A model generated the notes under the pieces. That model was not told the DNA's origin and did no database searches. It worked only from the letters and a program-made list of their open reading frames with translations. A stretch of DNA of 64,000 nucleotides from Bacteroidota bacterium (GTDB taxonomy: Bacteria; Bacteroidota; Bacteroidia; Chitinophagales; Saprospiraceae). The stretch lies in assembly GCA_020160935.1 (NCBI GenBank), contig JAIUPL010000002.1:310001-374000 (forward strand), given 5' to 3'. Positions within the stretch are counted from its first letter, which is position 1, and each line of letters begins with the position of its first letter. Shown here piece by piece: positions 57,672 through 64,000 of the stretch. A program made the translations under genes and the position numbers.

Positions 57672-59438
57672 ATGAAGTTACGATTACTCTTTTCCCTTCT
57701 CTTCGGAGCCATGCTGATGACTGGTTTCAGCCAAGTCTCCGTAGGTATTATCGGCAGTGCTACACCTACTGGTTGGGACTCCGACACCGACATGGTACCC
57801 GATCCTGACAGCGCAGGCCTTTGGTCGATTGTGATCAATCTTACCCAAGGTGATGTCAAGTTCCGCCAGGACAATGACTGGGCTGTGAACTGGGGCGCGA
57901 ATACCTTCCCTTCCGGTTTCGGTACGCAGGATGGCCCGAACATTCCGATCCCTGCCGCAGGTGAATTTACCGTTACCTTCAATGCAAACAACGGCGAATA
58001 CCACTTCACGGTAACCTCCGACATCGGTATTATCGGCGATGCTACGCCGGGTGGCTGGGCTGACGACACCAATATGTTCCTCGATCCACTCGACTCCAAC
58101 GAGTACTTCCTTACCCTTCCGTTGACGACAGGTTTTGTGAAGTTCCGCGCCAATGACGGCTGGACACAGAACTGGGGCGCTACGGATTTCCCAACTGGTG
58201 TGGGTGTACAGGACGGTCCGAATATTCCGATCACTACTGCCGGTAAATACCTCGTTCATTTCAACAAGGTAACTGGCGCGTACAGTTTTGAAGAAGTGAT
58301 CGAATTCAACACCATCAGCATCATCGGCGACGCTACTGCCGGCGGTTGGGACACCGATACACACCTGACGAAAGACAACGGAAACCCCGATCTGTGGAAA
58401 GGCAACGTGTCGCTGACTGACGGTACCCTGAAATTCCGCGCCAACGACGCCTGGACGCTCAACTGGGGAGGCACCGACTTCCCGATGGGTGTGGCTGTTC
58501 CTGGTGGCGACAACATTCCGGTGGATTCCGGCGACTACCAGGTGACATTCAACACCGCTACGCTGGAATACAACTTCCTGCCGATCATTCCATTTACCAC
58601 CATCGGTATTATCGGCGACGCCACTCCAGGCGGCTGGGATGCTGATACGGACATGGAACAGGATCCGACCAATCCTGCTATCTGGAGAAAACGCCTGATT
58701 CTGACTGACGGCGAAGCCAAATTCCGCGCTGAAAACGACTGGACCTTCAACTGGGGCGCAGGCGACTTCCCCACCGGCTTAGGTGTACAAGACGGCGCCA
58801 ATATCCCGGTTGTGGCTGGTGAATACAAAATCACCTTCAACTCCATCACCGGCGAATACAGTTTTGAAGAACTCATCATTTTCGGCACCGTAGGTATCAT
58901 TGGTACCGCTACTCCCGATGGCTGGAACTCCGATGTGGATATGACCAAAGACCTCGTCGACGAATCGTTCTGGTACATCAACTCGATGGACCTGACCGAC
59001 GGCGAAGCCAAATTCCGCGCTGAAAATGCCTGGACGATCAACTGGGGCGCTAACACCTGGCCAACCGGTGTAGGCACACAAGACGGTCCGAATATCCCGA
59101 TCACGGGCGGTACTTACCGTATCACCATCAACACCGGCACCGGCGAGTACGCTTTCTCCGAGCCTTCTTCTACCGTCAACCTGCTCGACCAGAACAGCAT
59201 CCGCATCGCGCCGAACCCGGCTAAAAGCGTGCTGAATATCGAGGTGAACGTAGCCGAAATGCAGGGCGAAACCCGCATCGTGCTGTTCAACACCACCGGC
59301 CAACAAGTAATGGCTACGAATGTGAACATCCAGAACCGCGTATCCATCCCGGTTGTCAACCTGATGCCAGGCCAGTACACCATGCAAATGACGAATGGTA
59401 AAAACATCGTGGCCAAACAGGTGGTGATTGTGAAATAA
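57672..59438 (+). CDS. Surface protein of five SusE/F-like modules with type IX secretion tail
   Basis: A 588-residue protein: signal peptide (LLFSLLFGAMLMTGFSQ), then five modules of about 96 residues each, starting near bases 57741, 58025, 58317, 58606 and 58892. Each module opens with a G-I-I-G-x-A-T-x-x-G-W pattern (VGIIGSATPTGWDSDT, IGIIGDATPGGWADDT). Each continues with KFRAN-D-W and NWGA-x-x-FP and ends in a GPNIPI ... GEY strand pair. This pattern is that of SusE/SusF starch-binding modules. A Por_Sec_tail ends the protein (IAPNPAKSVLNIEV ... NLMPGQYTMQMTNG). It is divergent from susCD and should bind the glycan at the cell surface. The modules are similar enough at DNA level to recombine. 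Confidence 0.88.
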   Translation: MKLRLLFSLLFGAMLMTGFSQVSVGIIGSATPTGWDSDTDMVPDPDSAGLWSIVINLTQGDVKFRQDNDWAVNWGANTFPSGFGTQDGPNIPIPAAGEFTVTFNANNGEYHFTVTSDIGIIGDATPGGWADDTNMFLDPLDSNEYFLTLPLTTGFVKFRANDGWTQNWGATDFPTGVGVQDGPNIPITTAGKYLVHFNKVTGAYSFEEVIEFNTISIIGDATAGGWDTDTHLTKDNGNPDLWKGNVSLTDGTLKFRANDAWTLNWGGTDFPMGVAVPGGDNIPVDSGDYQVTFNTATLEYNFLPIIPFTTIGIIGDATPGGWDADTDMEQDPTNPAIWRKRLILTDGEAKFRAENDWTFNWGAGDFPTGLGVQDGANIPVVAGEYKITFNSITGEYSFEELIIFGTVGIIGTATPDGWNSDVDMTKDLVDESFWYINSMDLTDGEAKFRAENAWTINWGANTWPTGVGTQDGPNIPITGGTYRITINTGTGEYAFSEPSSTVNLLDQNSIRIAPNPAKSVLNIEVNVAEMQGETRIVLFNTTGQQVMATNVNIQNRVSIPVVNLMPGQYTMQMTNGKNIVAKQVVIVK

Positions 59439-59486
59439 TGATCTTTTGAAGCAAAACGGGCGATTTGTGCCTGTTTTTGAAATGGG

Positions 59487-59524
59487 AAGCCCCGCCGGAG
59501 CGATTCGGCGGGGCTTTCTTTTTT
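59487..59524 (+). terminator. Terminator after the SusE/F-like gene
   Basis: Stem AAGCCCCGCC with GGCGGGGCTT (59487-59496, 59507-59516), ten-base loop, then a T-rich tail. Confidence 0.88.
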
Positions 59525-59862
59525 ATATCAGCCTGATACTTTCCGTGGTATTTTTTCGCAGCCTGCTGCCGCCATGCCCCCCTTGTCACCCTGGCGGGGC
59601 CCGTTCACTCTATGGCGCGTAACAACGTATTTTCAAGGCAGGCACGTGGCCAATGTCGTTGACGTAAGTGGGCGATTACGAGGGGGCGATTACGAGCGGG
59701 TGGCCCAACGACGGGCGACCACGAGGGTCGCCCCAACGAACGGTCGCCCCAACGCCGCCTCCGTGCCGCTAACGGTGGGCAGCCATGCCGCCTTTATGGC
59801 GCGGAAAAGATGAGATGACTTACGTTTACCTTCGTATTTTTCGCCCGGCAAACCACCACACA
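59525..59862. other. Spacer left of the DGR with G-rich repeats
   Basis: No gene is supported. Positions 59665-59760 are rich in gggcgattacgag and ggtcgccccaacg words and include the hairpin gggcgacc-acgag-ggtcgccc (59714-59734). The last 30 bases match the leader of the second DGR target gene, with a -7-like TATTTTTC at 59835-59842. Confidence 0.6.
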
Positions 59863-60618
59863 ATGGCAAACCACCCGCAACACCTCCCCGGCCTATCCGA
59901 GCCTTTTCTGATGATCGCCATCCCCGGCGGCACATTTGATATGGGCGGAGAAAGTTGGGACAACGAAAGAAGTCTTCCCATACACCCGGTAGAACTGTCC
60001 GATTTCCGGATGGGGCAACACCCTGTAACCCAGGCCCTGTGGTTGGCCGTAATGGGGGAAGAGAACAATCCTTCCTACTTCAAAGGCCTCACCCGGCCGG
60101 TAGAATCGGTTTCCTGGGAACAAATCGACCGGGAATTTCTGCCCCGCCTGAATGAGATGACCAAAGATAAACGGCCCGCCGGTACCGTGTATCGCCTGCC
60201 AACCGAAGCGGAGTGGGAATACGCAGCGCGGGGCGGCCCGGATTGGAAAAACCAGTCTTTTTTATATGCCGGAAGCGACGTGCTGGATGAAGTGGGCTGG
60301 TACGACGACAACAGCCACGGCGAAACCAAACCTGTGGGCCTGAAAATGAAAAATGCCCTCGGACTGTATGATATGAGCGGAAATGTATGGGAATGGTGCG
60401 CCGACTGGTACGGAAGGGACTACTACAAAAAGTGCCTGGAAGAGGGTGTAACGAAGAACCCGCCCGGCCCGGAGCAGGGCTCGAACCGCGTTCTTCGCGG
60501 CGGTGGTTGGAACCTCAACGCGCAGATCTGCCGCTCTGTGTCGCGCGACTTCAGCGATCCGTCGGACCGCCCCATCAATATCGGCTTCCGCCTGGTCTTG
60601 TCGATTACCCCAGTTTAG
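59863..60618 (+). CDS. DGR target protein 1, FGE-sulfatase (C-type-lectin-like) fold
   Basis: 251 residues from ATG 59863; no signal peptide or membrane segment, so cytoplasmic as far as sequence shows. Residues 15-251 form a formylglycine-generating-enzyme-like domain ([79 protein letters not shown] ... [13 protein letters not shown]). The variable repeat encodes about residues 206-250, including the surface loop between LRGGGW and NIGFRLV. The binding residues there read W-NLN-AQ-I-C and V-SRDFS-DPS-D-R-PIN. It is a diversified ligand-binding protein rather than a working sulfatase activator. The leader matches that of target 2; ATG 59863 is chosen from that match. Confidence 0.92.
   Translation: MANHPQHLPGLSEPFLMIAIPGGTFDMGGESWDNERSLPIHPVELSDFRMGQHPVTQALWLAVMGEENNPSYFKGLTRPVESVSWEQIDREFLPRLNEMTKDKRPAGTVYRLPTEAEWEYAARGGPDWKNQSFLYAGSDVLDEVGWYDDNSHGETKPVGLKMKNALGLYDMSGNVWEWCADWYGRDYYKKCLEEGVTKNPPGPEQGSNRVLRGGGWNLNAQICRSVSRDFSDPSDRPINIGFRLVLSITPV
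60476..60613 (+). repeat. DGR variable repeat VR1
   Basis: It aligns without gaps to the template 63493-63630 (offset 3017). There are 15 differences, 14 at template A: four A to G, four A to C, six A to T. The exception is template C 63560 to G at 60543. The last 38 bases (template 63593-63630) are identical. Confidence 0.95.
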
Positions 60619-60636
60619 TTGGCTTGTTCCTTCCGG

Positions 60637-60726
60637 CTTCCTGTGAGCGAGGCCCATTTTCCGCGGCGAACGGCGCAAACAAGCGAGGGACGAGCGCAGG
60701 GAGCGGCGGGAGTGGCGGAAAATGGG
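60637..60726. repeat. Structured 3' flank of VR1
   Basis: Just after the target stop lie cttcctgtgagc (60637-60648), whose reverse complement follows the template repeat, and a 12-bp stem cccattttccgc/gcggaaaatggg (60653-60664, 60715-60726) around a 50-base G-rich loop. The same structure follows VR2. Confidence 0.8.
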
Positions 60727-60795
60727 GCAAGGGGCAAAGAGCAATAGGCAAGAGGCAAGATTTTCTTCTTTTCCCGTTCGGCCGAGGGTGATTCA

Positions 60796-60908
60796 GGTGG
60801 TAGCATGGGCTTCAGCCCGTCGGGACAGCGCCATTGATGGCGCTCACAACAAAAAATAAACATGCGCCTTAAAAGGCGCTGTCCCGACGGGCTAAAGCCC
60901 ATACCACC
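60796..60908. repeat. Inverted repeat I between the two DGR target genes
   Basis: Near-perfect arms 60796-60832 and 60875-60908 (cgtcgggacagcgcc core) enclose two small hairpins (gcgcc-attgat-ggcgc and gcgcct-taaa-aggcgc). No gene is seen in 60619-61031. Confidence 0.92.
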
Positions 60909-61031
60909 ACATGAAAAACGCTTGGCCTTTCAAAAAAACACAAGCGCTTTGACCACCTCCAAATTAGTGCCTCGCCAGGTGTCCTTCGCCCAAGCGCAAC
61001 GCCGCCGCAGTGTCTCTGACCTGCGGCCAAC

Positions 61032-61062
61032 TTTGGAATGATTCTATGCCTTCGTACTTTTA
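61032..61062 (+). promoter_or_regulatory. Promoter of DGR target 2, TTTG-N19-TACTTTTA
   Basis: TTTG at 61032-61035 and TACTTTTA at 61055-61062 stand 19 bp apart; ATG 61083 follows after a leader of about 15 bases. Confidence 0.6.
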
Positions 61063-61082
61063 GCCTGACAAACCACCACACG

Positions 61083-61838
61083 ATGGAAAACCACCCGCAA
61101 CACCTCCCCGGCCTCCCCGAGCCATTCTTAATGATCGCTATCCCTGGCGGCACATTTGATATGGGCGGAGAAAGTTGGAACAACGAAAGAAGTCTTCCCA
61201 TACACCCGGTAGAACTGTCCGATTTCCGGATGGGGCAATACCCCGTGACGCAATCCCTTTGGATGGCCGTGATGGGGGAAACCAGCAACCCATCACACTT
61301 CAAAGGCCCCATGCGGCCTGTAGAGTCGGTTTCCTGGGAACAAATCGACCGGGAATTTCTGCCCCGTCTGAACGAGATGACCATCCATAAACGGCCCGCC
61401 GATACGGTTTATCGCCTGCCGACCGAAGCAGAGTGGGAATACGCAGCGCGGGGCGGCCCGGAATGGGAAAACCAGTCTTTTTTATATGCCGGAAGCGACG
61501 TGCTGGATGAGGTAGGTTGGTACGACGGCAACAGCCCCGGCGAAACCAAACCCGTGGGCCTGAAAATGAAAAACGCCCTCGGGATGTACGACATGAGCGG
61601 AAATGTATGGGAGTGGTGCGCCGACTGGTACGGCAGGGATTACTACAAAAAATGCCTTGAAGACAGAATTGTCAAGAACCCGCCCGGCCCGGAGCATGGC
61701 TCGGACCGCGTTCTTCGCGGCGGTGGTTGGCTCGACCTCGCGCAGTACTGCCGCTCTGTGTACCGCTACTACCTCGATCCGTCGTACCGCAACTTCAATA
61801 TCGGCTTCCGCCTGGTCTTGTCGATTCCCCCAGTTTAG
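61083..61838 (+). CDS. DGR target protein 2, FGE-sulfatase (C-type-lectin-like) fold
   Basis: 251 residues, the same length as target 1 and a close paralogue; the two genes, their leaders and their 3' flanks come from one tandem duplication. Landmarks repeat (MIAIPGGTFDMGGESW, YRLPTEAEWEYAARGG, MYDMSGNVWEWCADWYG). In the variable repeat the diversified residues read W-LDL-AQ-Y-C and V-YRYYL-DPS-Y-R-NFN, rich in Tyr, Leu and Asp and clearly different from target 1. No export signal is present. It should bind a different ligand through the same scaffold. Confidence 0.92.
   Translation: MENHPQHLPGLPEPFLMIAIPGGTFDMGGESWNNERSLPIHPVELSDFRMGQYPVTQSLWMAVMGETSNPSHFKGPMRPVESVSWEQIDREFLPRLNEMTIHKRPADTVYRLPTEAEWEYAARGGPEWENQSFLYAGSDVLDEVGWYDGNSPGETKPVGLKMKNALGMYDMSGNVWEWCADWYGRDYYKKCLEDRIVKNPPGPEHGSDRVLRGGGWLDLAQYCRSVYRYYLDPSYRNFNIGFRLVLSIPPV
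61696..61833 (+). repeat. DGR variable repeat VR2
   Basis: It aligns without gaps to the template 63493-63630 (offset 1797). There are 18 differences, 17 at template A: three A to G, four A to C, ten A to T. The other is G to T at template 63494, at the repeat boundary. One A change (63624 to C) lies near the 3' end, so mutagenesis starts at least that far downstream. Confidence 0.95.
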
Positions 61839-61857
61839 TTGGTTTGTTCCTACCAGC

Positions 61858-61947
61858 CTTCCTGTGAGCGAGGCCCATTTTCCGCGGCGAGCGGCGCAAA
61901 CAAGCGAGGGACGAGCGCAGGGAGCGGCGGGAGTGGCGGAAAATGGG
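61858..61947. repeat. Structured 3' flank of VR2
   Basis: cttcctgtgagc at 61858-61869 and the stem cccattttccgc/gcggaaaatggg at 61874-61885 and 61936-61947 repeat the flank of VR1. Purine-rich agaggcaa words (61958-62010) follow before the HRDC gene. Confidence 0.8.
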
Positions 61948-62045
61948 GAATGGGGGGCAAAGAGCAAGAGGCAAGAGGCAAAATGCAAGGGACAAGAGGC
62001 AAGGAGCAAAACACATATATTACAATTATAATAAGGTGTATAGTC

Positions 62046-62486
62046 ATGCAAATTAAAACATTTACGATCCCTATTGTGGGCGGCGAAGCGATCAATGAGG
62101 ACCTCAATCTTTTTTTACGAAGCCATAAAGTGTTGGAGGTTGAAAAGCAATTGGTGTTGGCAAATGGCAGTGGCTTCTGGTGTTTTTGCATCACCTGGAT
62201 GGATGGAGGAACAGGAGTGGAGAAAGAAAAAACGGACTATAAAAAAGTATTGGATGAAGCCACTTTCAAGCGATTTTCGCATTTGCGTGACATCCGGAAA
62301 CGGCTGGCGCAGGAAGAAGCCATTCCGGCATATGCCATTTTCACAGATGAGGAATTGGCAGCGCTTGCCAAAATGGAAGAACTGACCCTTGCCAGCATGA
62401 AAACAGTAAAAGGTATTGGCGAAAAGAAAATAGAAAAGTACGGTAAACACTTCATCGAAAAAGATACCCATGCGGCGGGCGAATAA
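62046..62486 (+). CDS. DGR accessory protein with HRDC domain
   Basis: 146 residues from ATG 62046. The N-terminal about 60 residues (IKTFTIPIVGGEAINEDLNL, FLRSHKVLEVEKQL, GSGFWCFCITWMDGG) match a small domain found in DGR accessory proteins. Residues about 72-138 are a helical HRDC nucleic-acid-binding domain (FKRFSHLRDIRKRLAQEEAI, PAYAIFTDEELAALAKM, MKTVKGIGEKKIEKYGKHF). HRDC proteins replace the better-known Avd barrel in a subset of DGRs and probably help the reverse transcriptase bind its RNA. The end overlaps the reverse transcriptase start by 17 bases, so translation is likely coupled. Confidence 0.9.
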   Translation: MQIKTFTIPIVGGEAINEDLNLFLRSHKVLEVEKQLVLANGSGFWCFCITWMDGGTGVEKEKTDYKKVLDEATFKRFSHLRDIRKRLAQEEAIPAYAIFTDEELAALAKMEELTLASMKTVKGIGEKKIEKYGKHFIEKDTHAAGE

Positions 62487-63465
62487 TTTGCTGCATCTCA
62501 TAGCAGACCCGGATAACCTGCGCCTGGCATTCTGGAAAGCGCGCAAGGGGAAATCATACTCGGAAGAAGTCAGGATTTATCTCAACAACCTGCATCAAAA
62601 CCTGTCTGCCTTGCGAGTGCAGATACTCGATAATCATGTCGACGTAGGGAAATACCACTATTTTAAAGTGTACGACCCCAAAGAGCGGCAAATATGCGCT
62701 GCTGCATTTAGTGAGCAGGTTTTGCACCATGCCATCATGAACGTATGCCATCCGTTTTTTGAGCGCGCACAAATTTTTGATAGTTATGCCTGTCGGAAAG
62801 GGAAGGGTACTTATGCTGCGCTCGACCGCGCACGCTTGTACACACGCAGGTATCAATATTTTCTGAAATTGGATGTGCGGAAGTTTTTCGACAGTATCAG
62901 TCACCGGGTTCTTTTACATCAATTGCATAGATTGTTGAAAGACCATGCGGTGTTGCACCTGCTATACGCCATTGTTGACAGTTACACGTACGCACCCGAA
63001 GGCGAACCCCGCGGCGTACCTATCGGAAACCTGACCAGCCAGTATTTTGCCAACCATTATCTTTCCGAGCTCGATCACTATGTCAAAGAAGCGCTAAAAG
63101 CAAAAGCCTATGTACGCTATATGGACGACATGATCATCTGGCACGATGACAAGGAATTTTTGAAAGAGGCTCGCGTGGCAATTGATCAGTTTGTTGTGTC
63201 ACGTCTGAATTGTACACTGAAACCTGTTTTGCTCAATTACACGTCCTGTGGTTTGCCGTTTTTGGGCTATCTGATATTGCCTTTCCATACCCGGCTTGCA
63301 CAACGAAGCAAGTACCGTTTTATACGAAAATGGAAATATTTAGAGCAACAATATGACGATGGGCTGTGGAGCGAAACCGAATGCCAAAGGCATGCTTTGC
63401 CCCTGTTTGCTTTTACACAACATGCTGATACAAAAGAATTCAGGAAAAAAGTTTTGAATATTTAA
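62470..63465 (+). CDS. Diversity-generating retroelement reverse transcriptase
   Basis: A 331-residue enzyme. Motifs in order: [13 protein letters not shown] (catalytic Asp135), [17 protein letters not shown] at 182-198 with IGNLTSQ, which is the DGR-specific form of motif 4 (other bacterial reverse transcriptases have QG-x3-SP), the catalytic YMDD at 217-220, and LPFLGYLI at 262-269. Length is typical. There is no maturase or endonuclease domain, so it is not a group II intron. It copies the template RNA with errors at adenine. The template repeat begins 28 bp after its stop. Confidence 0.97.
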   Translation: MRRANNLLHLIADPDNLRLAFWKARKGKSYSEEVRIYLNNLHQNLSALRVQILDNHVDVGKYHYFKVYDPKERQICAAAFSEQVLHHAIMNVCHPFFERAQIFDSYACRKGKGTYAALDRARLYTRRYQYFLKLDVRKFFDSISHRVLLHQLHRLLKDHAVLHLLYAIVDSYTYAPEGEPRGVPIGNLTSQYFANHYLSELDHYVKEALKAKAYVRYMDDMIIWHDDKEFLKEARVAIDQFVVSRLNCTLKPVLLNYTSCGLPFLGYLILPFHTRLAQRSKYRFIRKWKYLEQQYDDGLWSETECQRHALPLFAFTQHADTKEFRKKVLNI

Positions 63466-63492
63466 CTTTGCGAGTAAAGGTGCAGGGTCATA

Positions 63493-63630
63493 AGGGCTCG
63501 AACCGCGTTCTTCGCGGCGGTAGTTGGAACAACAACGCGCAGAACTGCCGCTCTGTGAACCGCAACAACAACGATCCGTCGAACCGCAACAACAATATCG
63601 GCTTCCGCCTGGTCTTGTCGATTACCCCAG
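63493..63630 (+). repeat. DGR template repeat (TR)
   Basis: 138 bp, non-coding in itself, matching both variable repeats. In the target frame it holds about twelve AAC codons, placed at the diversified sites of the lectin-like fold (tggaacaacaac, gtgaaccgcaacaacaac, tcgaaccgcaacaacaat). Changing A at the first two places of AAC can give many residues but never a stop codon. The open frame around it is not a gene. The reverse complement of the VR flank word follows at 63630-63641. Confidence 0.96.
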
Positions 63631-63720
63631 CTCACAGGAAGTCCGGAGGACATCCACTGAACAGGCTCTGCTCCCGCTCTCTGTTATGCAGGGACAAAAA
63701 TGCGGCGCGTAGCCGCCCCA

Positions 63721-63767
63721 GCAGCAGTATTGGTAGCCACGGATGCGAAGGTTCTGCTGCCTTTTTG
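63721..63767 (+). terminator. Possible terminator of the DGR transcript
   Basis: GCAGCAG at 63721-63727 pairs with CTGCTGC at 63754-63760 across a 26-base loop and is followed by five T residues. The long loop makes this uncertain. Confidence 0.4.
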
Positions 63768-63795
63768 TATATCTTGTAATTTATACGATACCTAA

Positions 63796-64000
63796 ATGCC
63801 CGAAACAATTCGAAACCTCCTCCACAAGTACCAACTTGCCCATCAACCTGATACCGACAGCGTACGCAGAAAAGGCAACAGTTATGCCGAACTGGACGGG
63901 AAAATCATCGCCCTGAGCCTGTCCGGCAAGGATGACCTGAACGAACTGCTGCTCGACGAATCTTGCTCGGCGCTCGAACACCTGTACCTGAACGATAACA
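63796..64000 (+). CDS. Leucine-rich-repeat protein (5' part)
   Basis: It starts at ATG 63796 and runs off the right edge after 68 codons. The visible part (MPETIRNLLHKYQLAHQPDT, then KIIALSLSGKDDLNELLLDE and LEHLYLNDN) ends in the consensus of a leucine-rich repeat. It may be a Roco/COR or other LRR signalling or adaptor protein. It follows the DGR by about 165 bp on the same strand; any functional tie to the diversified proteins is speculation. Confidence 0.65.
   Translation, partial: MPETIRNLLHKYQLAHQPDTDSVRRKGNSYAELDGKIIALSLSGKDDLNELLLDESCSALEHLYLNDN

Larger units (their letters stand above)
59863..63641 (+). mobile_element. Diversity-generating retroelement (two targets, HRDC accessory, reverse transcriptase, template repeat)
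   Basis: The cassette contains, in order on the plus strand: target gene 1, target gene 2, an HRDC-type accessory gene, a DGR reverse transcriptase and the template repeat (63493-63630). Each target gene ends in a variable repeat that matches the template except at template adenines. The transcript of the template is copied with errors at adenine and replaces the variable repeat, changing the ligand-binding face of the target protein. All parts needed by known DGRs are present and intact. Confidence 0.96.

Noticed and set aside
62470-63465. Group II intron or retron as source of the reverse transcriptase
   Set aside because: No maturase, endonuclease or retron msr/msd features are seen, and motif 4 is the DGR form IGNLTSQ with matching template and variable repeats.
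63468-63779. Open frame of 103 codons covering the template repeat, resembling the end of the FGE-fold targets
   Set aside because: It has no FGE scaffold upstream, starts just after the reverse transcriptase, and its similarity is confined to the template repeat. It is the DGR template, not a third target gene.

Overview
The window is about 64 kb of a Bacteroidota chromosome, most likely Saprospiria-like. The grounds for this are type IX secretion C-terminal domains (Por_Sec_tail and CHU_C types), a SusC/SusD pair, SusE/F-type modules, several promoters of the Bacteroidota form TTTG-N19/21-TAnnTTTG, few Shine-Dalgarno sites, and a clade II (Sec/lipoprotein type) nitrous-oxide reductase. The placement at class level is inference.

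Layout. 1-8.7 kb: the 3' end of a molybdenum xanthine dehydrogenase large subunit; a membrane protein with an effector-associated domain; a MerR/B12-type regulator; a LytTR response regulator with an apparent frameshift; its beta-propeller sensor kinase; a YceI protein; a small protein. 8.8-18 kb: a two-gene membrane operon, tRNA-Gly(CCC), and a 2.2 kilo-residue secreted adhesin-like protein. 18-23.3 kb: FemAB-like acetyltransferase, a membrane protein behind a heptamer repeat, LptC, an M23 peptidase and an SSS symporter. 23.5-27.4 kb: tRNA-Cys(GCA), then a 23S-5S rRNA unit with no 16S gene in front of it and two tandem promoters of its own. 27.5-33.7 kb: envelope genes (SPOR-like protein, RND/ABC adaptor, DUF4112, glucosaminidase-LysM lipoprotein) and a flavin amine oxidase. 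33.8-41.8 kb: a nitrous-oxide respiration cluster (Rrf2 regulator, cytochrome c, NosZ, a membrane protein fused to NosL, NosD, fasciclin, NosF, NosY). 41.8-50.1 kb: PA14-OmpA protein, MoeB-rhodanese, MoaA, M23 peptidase, a gliding-type secreted protein and a CBS protein. 50.5-59.4 kb: a probable galactan-use locus (GH53 galactanase, SusD with an internal SusE/F-like insert, SusC, a surface protein of five SusE/F-like modules).

59.8-63.7 kb is the most remarkable part: a complete diversity-generating retroelement (DGR). It has two tandem target genes of the formylglycine-generating-enzyme (C-type-lectin-like) fold, an HRDC-type accessory gene, a reverse transcriptase with the DGR signature IGNLTSQ and YMDD, and a 138-base template repeat. 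Base-by-base comparison shows that the two variable repeats differ from the template almost only at template adenines (14 of 15 and 17 of 18 differences). A leucine-rich-repeat protein starts at the right edge.

A second theme is a set of at least nine long inverted repeats between genes, several with perfect arms of 58 to 73 bp. Most are made of different sequence but share short words, and they usually sit just after stop codons. Two regulator genes (LytTR and Rrf2) each lack one base in a homopolymer, which may be assembly error or real inactivation.
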